Of a DNA stretch of 63,669 nucleotides, positions 33,764 through 44,222 are shown piece by piece; within the stretch, counting starts at the first letter, position 1, and each line of letters starts with the position of its first letter. Both the position numbers and the translations under genes were made by a program. The stretch lies in contig NSJX01000083.1 of assembly GCA_002286715.1 (NCBI GenBank), positions 1-63,669 on the forward strand. Direction: 5' to 3'. The notes under the pieces are model-generated. The model saw only the letters and a list, made by a program, of their open reading frames with translations, did no database searches and was not told the origin of the DNA. This DNA is from Dentipellis sp. KUC8613. Its lineage: Eukaryota; Basidiomycota; Agaricomycetes; Russulales; Hericiaceae.

Positions 33764-34845
33764 GCGATCTCACACCGAATCGCAATGACCTCTCAACATG
33801 TGCGGGGTCATACCGGGTTACCAGCCGCCATTCAGCTTTTTTATTCATACTTTATTCATATTTTTATTGTACTTAGAGATTTCGGATAGACGGTAATGGA
33901 TGACCATTCTGATTATTCTGACTACTCAAATAAGTGTTGTACAACATAAAATAAGTATCTCTTCAGTCCCAGAGTCTTCTCCTACCAACTGCGCTTGACC
34001 AAACCAGACAGGGTGCACCGCTGGACCAACAACAGGAGCGCGAAAGAGGACAGCAGGAAAAGCAACTCCCAGCGACGAGACGGAGATGGGAGTATGAGAG
34101 AAAGAACACGAGAGTGGGTGGCGCGAGAGGCCGCAGCACGCGAAAGGGCGGCGCGCAAAGGAGGTTCGAGAGGGCGCGCAGCGCGCGAAAGGGGCTCGAG
34201 AGCGGGCAGGACGAAAAGTGCTTGAGAGCGGGCGACACGGGAGGGTGGCTCGAGAGGCCGCGACACGAGAGAGGGCGAGAGAACGGGGGCGTGCGACAGA
34301 GGGCGCGCGAGAGAGGCGCGTGAAAGCGTGTTCACGAGGGTCGACGGGATGCAAGAGCGGGCAGGGCGCGGGCGCGGGCGCACAGAAAAGTGAGCAAGCG
34401 GGCGGGGGCATACGAGAGAAGCTGAGGTGGTAGGAGTCAGAAGTCAATGTAGTCGCTTTTAGTCATAGCCCAGCTCAAGCGTAAAAATGCTCTCTGCCAC
34501 TCGGAGTTTTAACTGTAGGAGCAGCAACTGCAGCACGGGCGCGGGCGCGTCATCTGAAGGAGACACCAGTCAGTGGAAGTCGGCCACAGGCAATGGACAT
34601 ACAAGAGTATTGCGAGCTGGTCACGACCTGTCGACAGTTGTCATTTGAACGCAACCTGCCCGCGAGGCTATAAAAGATTTTGGGGAAGTTACAAGTTGGT
34701 GCAAGATCGTGCTTGGTCGCGATGACCATACAACAGAGTCGCGAGCGAGTTGCGATCCCTCGCGAGCCCTCGGAATCTTCCGACCGGCTTGCAATCGGTG
34801 CAGGGGGCCGAAATCTATAACAAGCCGGCGCGGCTTTTTGTGATG
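33764..34845 (-). repeat. right arm of the inverted repeat
   Basis: Reverse-complement partner of 31843-32951. The inner edge begins GCGATCTCACACCGAATCGC, exactly complementing the last bases before the gap, and the outer edge ends CTTTTTGTGATG. The 112 bases between the gap and this arm (33652-33763) may extend the arm into unsequenced DNA. Outside the outer edges the flanks differ (AATAC on the left, CTTCCCCTTGG on the right) and no target duplication is visible. Confidence 0.9.
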
Positions 34846-36548
34846 CTTCCCCTTGGCCGGCTGGCGCCGGCCTCTGGCCAGCACCTGGTCCGAGGCTAAC
34901 CAACAGCGGCATGCAGTACTAGCTGAGGATCACCAGCATGCTGTTACGCCGCACGCAGAGTGTCGTTCTGTCAGGTGCAATCATAATTTTTCTTTCTCTT
35001 GAACACGGTCATGATTCACAGAAGTCAACCCATCAAATGCATCAGCCTGTGAGTTCTGGCGTACTTGCATTTTCAAAGACCGCCCTCGGCTCACAGAGAA
35101 TGATCATTGCTGCAACGTTTCTAGTTCTGGGGCGAGTCATAGAACCCTTACAGTAAGGCTGTGAAGTTTGCCCGAGCATGGGAAATTCATTCCACGTCTG
35201 ACATTCCAGCAGGCATTCTTCTCATTCCTAGGATCCTCGCGTTTCCTGCCCTTTTGTTCGGTTCACACTCCTACCGATGATCAGCACGCTGGCAGTATAT
35301 TGAACCCACGAGAACGCGTTGCTAACGGTCAGATGCTTGGAGTCCATGTGGACTACAACTTCATAGCGCTTTACCAGGCCGAACCGTACCTCGTCATTTG
35401 TCGATTTGAGGTACATCAGGAATGCCGATCGTTCCTCAAGCTGAAGCTCTCAGCGCCCTGTCACCCGCGACCCTGGAAGAGGCGAATACTGGGCATGTCT
35501 ACTTGGTGAAAAAGAGCCTGAGCCTGATTGCCCACATTTGGACACGCTTAAGCTTGTTTTGTCTAGAATCTCGATTTGCCTGATGCTCAACAAATTTCAG
35601 GACGCTTCAAATTCTGCGCATACTGCGGCGTTGTCGTTATCAGCCTCGTGCACCGGAGCTCCCATATTATACCATCTTCCAGAGAATCACTTAGCCTATC
35701 ACACGCATGCAGTTGTACCCCGCTGTGCAAGTTTCCAATGCCGCTGGCAACCACCGCAACTGGTCACGCTAGGATATGCTGGATCATTCCCTGCGCTATG
35801 CGTCGACGCCAAAAGATCTGGATGCGCCTCAGCTTGACGGAGCGCTTGTCATGCTCGAAGTCCCAAGGAACAGCCAAAATAGGACAGCCCACCGATAGAA
35901 CGGAGAGCTTGTCGATGAAGATACGTAGGAGCATGACCAAATCAGGACGGCTGTATGTGTTCGTACTGACTCTTTTTACCGGCAGTTACCACGCGAACAG
36001 TACTCTACTACGGCGCTATGTGGTTGACATTAACTTCGAACTATCCCAGCTGTCTGGAGAAGCTCCCTTGATCAGAGATCAATCTTGTAGGGATAGCGCA
36101 CATTTGTTATCTCACCCTGATGAATTTGCACCTCACCCGGTGGCATGGGCAAAGGCTGGCATATTGCGCGGTAAGCGATGTTGACCAACCTCCTCGAAAT
36201 TCGACCAGATACTGTATCCCAGCAGCATTCATGAAAGGAGACAACGATGCGGGGATGCAGTTCGCGCAAGATTATTACCACCAATGTAAGCTGTTGAAAG
36301 TTCGGCCGCATGGTCAAGAAGCAGATTAGTCAAGACGAGTACCCCCTATCCTGTCATCGCAATAGGCCATCGAAGAGAACGATGGCGCAGTTATTTGGAT
36401 GAGAATTCTCACCACCACCAACGCGCACACCTGAACGGGTGCAACTCCTGACACGAATGATGTTGCAGGACAGTATATAAACAGGAGACGGCACGGTCGT
36501 GGACTGCCAGGCTAATCTGTCTCTCTGCCTACTCCGAATTTCCTCGCC
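34846..36548. other. 1.7 kb without a recognised gene
   Basis: Open frames of up to ~200 codons (35576-36184 plus) overlap others and contain no family motif. Residue composition is not convincing and no exon chain was found. The final ~100 bases contain TATATAA (about 36475), a plausible TATA box for the gene at 36549. Confidence 0.35.
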
Positions 36549-37384
36549 ATGCAATCTCAACGTTCTCAGGTCCCCATCCCAATCCTACTTGAAGCGGCCC
36601 AGCAGTTCTCTGATTGGGTGAAGCAAAATGCCCAAGGAGCAGAAGTGATTTTGTGCGGTGGCTTGGCGTTCGTGCAGTACGGATCCCAACGTGTTACCCA
36701 GGTTTACCCTACTTTTTCTGTCTTTGAATTCTAGTGCTGATTATTCGTTCATTCTTCTGCTAGGACGCCGACCTCTGCATGGATCTGAGTCGGACTCAAC
36801 GTAGCTCGCGGAGTGGTGCACCCATTCCGTTCGACACGAACGCGCTCAAAGATATCGCCAGCAGAGACTCAAGACTTATCGTAGGTCCCAAGATATATTG
36901 GGTCCACCAGCCTACCCGTATACCAGTCCAAGTCGACTTCGTCGACGCTAACTTGTTCTGGCGCCCATTCGACATTCGCGCCATGGTCGACACCACGCCT
37001 ACTGGTACAGTCGGCGGTGTTCCTTCCTTGAACCCCCCCACGTTGTTGGTCGGCAAGATGAAGAGCGCCTTGGAAAGGAGCGATCAGACGAAGCAATCTA
37101 AGGATGTATGGGACTTCGATTTCGCCATGACACTCTGCTTTCAGCGCCGCTCTCCCCTAACTGTACGCCATCTGGAACATCTGGCCGCGGACTTACAGGG
37201 GGTTTGTCATGTCGTTCACGAGTTTGCGAAGCTCAGGTTGTCACTCATGGGCAAGCAATTGGACCAAAACGGTTCGATGTGGGTCAATGCATGGGCGAGC
37301 TTGATCAAGAACAGTGGTTTGCACCGAAGCCTGATTGATGCTGCCAGAGTCAATCAGGCTCAGACCACTGCTCCTGTCGCATGA
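36549..37384 (+). CDS. nucleotidyltransferase-fold protein, AbiEii/MNT-like signature, 257 aa
   Basis: Exons 36549-36701 and 36764-37384 join in phase 0. The junction creates VILCGGLAFVQYGSQRVTQD followed by ADLCMDL: a Gly-Gly turn, then G-x-x-R-x-T-x-D-x-D. This is the hallmark of the minimal nucleotidyltransferase/AbiEii superfamily, in which the Gly-Gly turn binds the triphosphate and the Asp pair binds magnesium. A later VQVDFVDANLF could supply the third acidic residue. The middle has LNPPTLLVGKMKSALERSDQ, where the K-x-x-A-x-x-R pattern resembles AbiEii-type proteins, and the C-terminal half is helical. A TATATAA box lies about 70 bp upstream. Function is unknown. Prokaryotic relatives are toxin or tRNA-modifying nucleotidyltransferases; here only the fold is proposed. 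Reliance on splicing to form the D-x-D supports eukaryotic gene structure, not contamination. Confidence 0.7.
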
Positions 37385-38816
37385 AAGGCGCGTCTTCACA
37401 TTTAATATTTTTCATCACCGAAACTCAGATATTAGTTACCCATATAGGTTCGATCTACAACTGCCCGAACTCATGTTGGGTTTGTACGATGATGAGATGG
37501 CTTAAAGATGAAGATCAATTACACAGGTTGATCAATACTGTCAGAATTTGGAAGGCCCGAGTTGTCTCATGATTCTTGTATTATATGAAGGGGTTTAGAT
37601 GTGCTATGTGTGTATTTTCGTACTCGTACTAGACTGGAAATCAATCAAGCCAATTTGTATCGTGAAAGCACTTTGTACCGTGAACACTGCGTTGGAGGAT
37701 ATGTCTCGATAAATGGAGATGTTGTACTAGTAGTTACGAAGAGAGCTGTGTTTATTTGCCGTAAGTTCAAGATAAACGACCAGCCTCAGGCTCAGGCTGG
37801 GATCATGTTACATTACTGTACTTTTACGACCAAATGTTCGTCACGCGTCCCCCCCGACGGCTGAACTGAACATATCACCTACCAATGTCCCATGTCACGG
37901 CCTACCGATGAACTTATATACAACTAAATTCCCGCTACCCCTGTGGTAGTGGGTCTTACAGGTCGTTTGTGTCCACGAAATTTGGCGGTAGATTTCGAGA
38001 TCTGTCGGTGGCAGTGTAATTTACCCCTGTTCCCTTTTGTTGACTCAGACGAATCACGAGTCCGCTTACTGTGCCCTTCCGACTTTCTCTCCGTCGCCGT
38101 CGCCTTTCTGTGCCCTCCATCTACTGTTCCTCACGCCGTTTGCGACGTCTTCGACATGTCACTGTACGTTGGCCCCCGCGCTTTCTCTGCCAGGTATAAT
38201 CCCCAAAACTGTGTTTCGGTCGTGTCTTCCTCTGCCGCGGCTTCACTTCACATTGACTTCTCGCACAATCATGTCGCCAACATGACCGTCTCCTGTCCCA
38301 TCCCAGGCGGTTGCTTATCCTGCCCTCTACAATTCGTCGTTGGTGATGAAACCTGCGCCGACTTCGTGCTCGGGTCCGACTGGTTCGCATGTGCCGGTAA
38401 CGACGTTGCCGACTCTGACATCCTCCGTCGTCCTTTCTGCGCAGACGGTTGTGCCTCTGGTGGATATTACAATACCCCTATCCTTCCCTTCTTTCTACTC
38501 ACGTCTTTCCACAGATGTCGCTCGTATTCCCGACGTTAATCATACTGAGAGTACTACTGCGCCTACTGCTTGTCTCTGTACTACACCCACTCTACCGATA
38601 CGACATCGAGGTGGGTTTGTTATGCTACACATGCATCCCGCACTGCTGATTTCCCTTCCTCTCACGTTGTTTCGGGTTTTTACACATTACACACCGGTTT
38701 CTGTTTTTTACACACGGGTTTCTGGTTCTTCCACACGGTTTTCATGCGGTTTACACACGGTTTACACTCCACGACGTTCACATCTCCTGTGTCTCCCCCT
38801 CTGTTCACGGGTCATC
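37385..38816. other. unannotated DNA with an open frame of unknown identity upstream of a Helitron fragment
   Basis: An open plus-strand frame at 37943-38539 contains SARYNPQNCVSVVSSSAAAS and FVVGDETCADFVLGSDWFAC. This kind of sequence may accompany fungal Helitrons or other elements, but I cannot name it. Around 38680-38775 there are degenerate tandem copies of a TTTACACACGG-type word. A 25-bp segment at 37815-37839 recurs in inverted orientation at 58042-58066. Confidence 0.35.
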
Positions 38817-39119
38817 ATGGCCATTAGAGAATTCTTTCACAGGCGTGGAGAGGATCGTCGCCTTAGGCTCTGCAGCTACATGGGAGTCGCAGCTCGAAAC
38901 ATCAACGGCGTCACACTGCACGCAGCCCTATGTCTCAAAGCCACTAACGACACATCTGATGACACTTGCAGCCGGGCAGATCTACCCGCAATGTGGGAGG
39001 GTGTTGACTACCTGTTCGTCGACGAAGTATTCATGATCAGCGCAGAATTCATGTACACAATTCACGAAGCTCTCACACAGGCAAAGGGCAACACTTTACC
39101 TTTTGGTGGCATAAATGTT
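38817..39119 (+). mobile_element. truncated Helitron Pif1-like helicase
   Basis: The frame reads AIREFFHRRGEDRRLRLCSY, then MGVAARNINGVTLHAALCL, a helicase motif Ia-like block, then GVDYLFVDEVFMISAEFMYT, the Walker B DEV, and ALTQAKGNTLPFGGINV. This order and wording is typical of the Pif1-like helicase of fungal Helitrons. The Walker A exon upstream is missing, and the frame stops matching right after GGINV, where the GDFxQLPP motif should follow. At that point it runs into the last codons of the host gene on the other strand. It is therefore an inactive internal fragment. Confidence 0.8.
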
Positions 39120-42100
39120 ACATACGGGCGGCGCGATGGAGGCCGTGGACATGACCGAGTCTTGCTGGCGATGGCCACGCTTGAGGGGCTGCAAGATCTG
39201 GTTGGAGCCAGACTCGCGGAAGTAGAAGCTGGAGGCGTCGCTGTCGACGCGCGGGCAGCGGGAATCTCGGTGGTGCATGAAGGAGAACGTGTCGTCGACC
39301 GACATCGACATCGCGAACGACATGTCGTCGGAAGAGGGCCTGGATGGGAGCGGGTACTGGCCGTAGTCAAAGGGATCGTTGCGACCGGCATTGAGCACCA
39401 TACCGTACGACGAGACTGAAGCGATACTGAAAACGGATTCATCCTTCCTGTGACCGCGACGAGCGTTCACTTGCTGCGGCGGGTAGAACGCAGGGCGGTC
39501 GGACGGGAACTCGAAGCCACGCCTCACCTCCCCAAAGGACTCCATCCCACTGAAGCTGGCCTGCGACGACCCGCGCGAATGCGAGCTCATCGACTCGTCC
39601 CTGAGCATCTGGATGCGGCTGCGCCTCTTTGAACTTGTGTCCGAGTTGACACGACGGCGCGGCGCAGAGGACAAAGACGGGATGTCCATGGCCTTGGCGA
39701 AGATAGACTTGAGGAGCGAGCTGTCTTCTTCGATGATGGACGACATCGAGAGGGAACGGACATGCGCCAGAGGCAGGATAATATCCGACAGCGTGAGGGG
39801 CTTCTGCTGCTCCTTCTCGGGAGAAGTCGACGTCTTCCCGCCGAACTTGAAGTTGACATCGAGCTGCCCGTCGGAGGGCTTGGACTTGGTCGACATCTTG
39901 GACCTACTCGACGCCTTCGACTTCGTCGACGACTTGCCCTTCCTCGCAACAGGAACTTCAGAGATCTCAACACTGGGCAAGAGCGGGAGCGGGACAGTCG
40001 GAATCTCCATAGACGGCTGGCTAATATGCATCGACCCTCCGGAAACCGACTCTGGCACGGACTGCGAGATGAACGAGGACTGATCAAACACCGGGACAGG
40101 CGGAGCATCATCCTCGACGCTGAACTCGCCAAACCCATCGAGGTCGAACTTAGCAGGCGTGCGGAACGCGCTCTCGAGCTGCTCGACGAAGCTGCGGCGC
40201 TCACCAGCACCAGACTCGTTGAGCATCTGCAGCTCGCCCGTGAAATCAAAGGACTTCTTCGTGTCGTCCTCGGTCTCGCTTCCATCGAGCTCAGCGAGAT
40301 GGTCGTCCACATTGATGAGTTGCGCACGAAATACCAGGGCCTCGGGGATATCAATGTCCAGATCCACATTCATCGCCTGCGAGACCTCAGGCGTAGGCAG
40401 CGGCATCTCAGGCGGCAGCCCCGGCGACGGCAGATGCTGCGGGCGGAACGAAAGCGTATCCTCGAGCATCTCAGTGTCGCCATCCGGCTGTCCAGACAAA
40501 ATGACCTGGAGTTCATCCGGGATATCCGAGTCGGGGTCGTCCGATTCAACCGCAGCCCTGTCGTCCTCCTCGCCGAGGGTACCAGCGAGCCCGAGGCCCT
40601 TGCGCGCCTCCGGAGAAAGCGGCACCGGCGAATGCGTGCGGGCCTGCATATCGGTCTCCAGAGACAGCTTGGGGCCGTGAGCCTTGCGGAAGACGGGAGT
40701 CGGTGAAGGAGCTTCTGCCTTCTCGTCCACGCACGAGAGATCGGCCATCCTGCGTGGCTTCGAGGACCCGAAGGTCACAGAGGACGGCACGCCAGTGGTG
40801 GTGGCAGTCGGCGGGGTCGACATGCCCTTCACCGGAGACAGACTCGCCGCGAGCGCATTGGAGACAGGGCTCTTTGCCTTCGCGGGCCGCAGAGGACGGA
40901 ACACAATTGGGCCATCGGCCATCGGCGCAGGGCTGAGCGTGCGCTTATGCGTGAGGCGGAACGCCGGGATGCTCGGGGCCGGTGCAGTCTCCGACCGACG
41001 CGGCGGCGAGGGCTTGGTGGGCGAGATAGGCCAGGGAGCAATCTGTTGTCCGAGACGCGCCCAGGTCGCCGGTGCCTTTGCATCCGACGCAGTTGCATGC
41101 CCACGCGATTGCGCATATGGGCGCAGAGACGTGACGGAAGCGAGGCTGGTTCGCAATCCCGCAGGGGCCTGCTTCACCGGGCTTCCGGACATCGTAGCAG
41201 CTCGCTTGATAGGGCTTCCGAGAGATGCTCTGGAGGGAGAGCCGGATAGCAGGTTGGATACGCGTTGAGGGAGGCGAAGGGGTGAGCAGTCAGGTGTGTT
41301 GGGCGTGCCAGGCGTCGCCTCGAGGTCAAGCCTATTGATGAGCGACGCGAGGTCGTTCGTTGCCGCATCCAAGATGGACAGCACACCTAGATAAACCGAC
41401 GATAAGCACATATATGTGCGGTCAAAAAAAATTTGCACCTACCATCCACGTCGTCGCAGATCGCCTTGGGTCGTTCCCGCATGCCCACCTGCTCAGAGAT
41501 CGGCCTCGTCCGCGTCCGCTTCTGCGGCGTCTCAAACGACGAGTCCATGCCCTCATGCTCGTCCGTCGTCGCCTCTTCGATAGTCACAATCGGCGGCGAC
41601 GTTGGCATCGGGATGGACGAAGCTTGCGAGCTCCGACGCGACTCAGCAATGGCATCGGGGAAGATGTCGACGAGTGCGGCACGGCGCCTGCCCTCGGACG
41701 TATGGCGCGTCTCCGACCTCGCAGCCTGCTGGATCTGCGCCTGCCTGTGGGCGGCAGCACGCTCTCTTGCCGCACGCTCCTTGACAGTCTCGATGCCCTC
41801 CTCGTCCCACTTGACCGACCCAGTGCTCGACGAGCTCGACGCGCCGCTCATCCCCGAGCTAGTCGAGAGCGGGCGCGCAGAATTGAGGCTGGAGGCCTCC
41901 GAGCCAGAGCGCGGGCGGTTGTCGTTAGGCGCGAGGTTCTCAGGAGCTGTTGGACAGCCTGTTGATCGCGGCGTGCTGTGGGCGTGCGCTGCCCACGCTG
42001 GACGTGGTGGAGAGCATGCGCGCAGAGCCGAAGCGCATGGTGGACGGCAAGCCGAGCCCCAGCACGGACTGCTTCTTCTTGTTTGCACCACCGTCCTCCT

Positions 42101-43119
42101 TGTCCTGGAACTGCGCGCAGTCGGGGGTGGTGAGGGCACCGGCCTCGAAGCTGCTGCTCGAAAGGCGCAGCGTCTGGGCCCTGCCCTCTTTCTTGGCCTT
42201 CTTCTTCTCCTTCTTCGCGGCCTCCTTGTCCTTCTTCGTAAGTGTGTTGTTATTGTTATTTGTGTTGTTAGTGGTGCCGGAGGTGAGCGGGGGTGCCCAG
42301 CTCGCCAGGCGCGCCATCGAGCGCATGGAACGCATCGCGCGCAGCGCAATGGAACCACTTGCAGGAGGCGCACCGGGCGGCGCGAGGAACGCGGGCGAGG
42401 CATCGTTGGATGGGATCGGGTCCGAGGTGTGACGGATGGGCTCCGCACGCAGCGTCTGCGCTTGGACGGAAGGAATCTGCGATGAAGGGGCGGCCGCTGA
42501 GTCGAAGCACGCGGGCGACGAGAGCATGATGCCCGAGTCGAGCGAGTTGAACTTCGTCGCGCTGGTAGGCTCCGGCGCTAGAAAGCCCATGAGCATGAAC
42601 CCAACGCATTCCATAGGAAACAGAAGTCTTACATTTCGACCGCTTGCCCTTGTCCTTCTTCTCCTTTGAGTCCTTCCTCCTTGCGGCTGGCAGCTCAGCG
42701 CTCGAACACAGCGTGCAATTTTAGCCACTCGTGCAGACGAACACGCCGTCTTTCTGCGCAGCATTCCTGTTGCCCGCGTCGCGCCCGTCGTCGATCTGGT
42801 CCCCGCGAGCGCCGGCGACAGCGCAATGCTGAGCACGCCACCGCCGAAGTCGTTCCACGCGGAGGCCGAAGACAGGCTTAAGCACGGAGAAGATGGGCGC
42901 GACCGCCTGCGCATGGGGGGCCAGGACATGGGGAACGGGCTCACATACCCAGTCTACATGCCTGCACAGCTCACACACCAATACCGCGAGCCCCACGCCC
43001 CGCGTCGTCTTTGTCGTACACCAGCACCCCTGCAAACCAACGTTAGACCCGGTTTTGCGGACGCGTCAGATTACAGAGAGACGCACCTTGTCGATGGTGC
43101 CCGCACACAGCGTCAACAT
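39096..43119 (-). CDS. large Ser/Pro-rich host protein (~1,300 aa) with Helitron-derived C-terminus
   Basis: At least six minus-strand exons. The start at 43119 gives MLTLCAGTIDKGCWCTTKTT. The next exon contains SAWNDFGGGVLSIALSPALA, followed by a Lys-rich segment (KKDKEAAKKEKKKAKKEGRA). A Ser-rich part (SARPLSTSSGMSGASSSSST) and a helix-like KWDEEGIETVKERAARERAA follow. The large last exon holds SILDAATNDLASLINRLDLE and many SP/TP sites, ending QDSVMSTASIAPPV. No catalytic domain is recognised; the SP/TP density suggests a phosphorylated, disordered scaffold. Two oddities: near 41942 the frame shifts by one base with no plausible intron, and the last residues (NIYATKR and the stop) are encoded by the Helitron fragment. 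Function unknown. Confidence 0.7.
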
Positions 43120-43836
43120 ACCACCTCTGGCCTGTATGCACCACAAACCCAGGGGTGCAGGTCAGCCATCACCGCACAGACTACATGTCTGTGCACCTGA
43201 TGCTGCAGCACTACTGTGCGTTCTACGCGTGGGGCGAAAAGTAGCAGGATGCAGGCATCCGCAGTGCGGAGGCAGACGAGGATGGTGTGAGTGGCAAGAG
43301 ATCGGGAATAGCGAGACGAGCGCTGATGATCGCCGCGTTCGAGTGCACCCTGTGTACTTGGGATTACTGTCGCAGCCGGGCCTGGCATTACACGTGTGGC
43401 CACAGACGCCACGAACAGCATTGTCCACAAGAACAGACAGGGGACATTGGTGCACAGCGTGTAACAGCAATCCGCGCTCGCATGTCGCGATGTGGAGCGA
43501 GTGGCAGCAGGGATGGGGAATGCAAAGAACAACAACGATTGGTCATGTTGTTGCTACTGTGCGCCTTTATACCTGAGAGGATGGCCAACGTGTCAGCAAA
43601 GTCGCGTCTGTTTGGCACATTCAACGAGCGCCGTCACCGTAAACAACGCGTAAAGCACCAAGCACGTGATGCGGGCGCTTGTATACTTGCCGTCGCCATA
43701 CAAGCGCCTGCAGCCTACTCGGAGCGCACACCCACAACTTGCCCCACAGTTATCGGCCTTTGCGCACAAAAAACGGCACGGCCGGAGTTCTATTACTTAA
43801 TATGGGAGTGAGGGAGTGACCCCAAAAAAAGAATGA
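43120..43836. other. upstream region of the Ser-rich gene; no other gene seen
   Basis: Short frames on both strands mirror each other and lack motifs. Probably promoter plus unannotated DNA. Confidence 0.35.
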
Positions 43837-44222
43837 GCTATATCTCATGAACCACGAATCGTAGAGACTCGAGAGCAGCACCGTCGGAATCGCGTTTTTA
43901 AGACGGTTCTATTGATGTATACCAATGAGCATCTTGTGCTGTTTTCAAAATCGACATCTCCCGAGCAAGGATAGCTCATATCTCACGAACGAGAGCCGAT
44001 ATCGAAACACGGTGAGCATCACCGTGCTCACAGTAAAAAGAGGATTCTGTGGATGCAAAGAACGTGGGATTTCATCCAGATTTCGTGTCAGAATGAACTG
44101 TGGGTGCAGGGACCACATGTTGCGCGAAAGATTCGCTTATATCTCATCAACGACACCATCTGAACAGATGAAAATAGCATCTCCATAACCGCATTAAAAA
44201 AACAATTCTATCGATGTAAAAA
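43837..44222 (+). repeat. three diverged tandem repeat units (~136-162 bp)
   Basis: Three copies of a two-part pattern. The first part is an ATATCTCA(T/C)(G/C)AAC word at 43840, 43978 and 44140. The second, about 55-60 bases on, is a (G/T)TAAAAA-type A-run followed by (A/G)TTCT(A/G)T(T/G/C)GATG(T/C)A. The units are heavily diverged and contain no open frame, so this is an old tandem array or the remnant of a multi-copy element. Confidence 0.6.
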
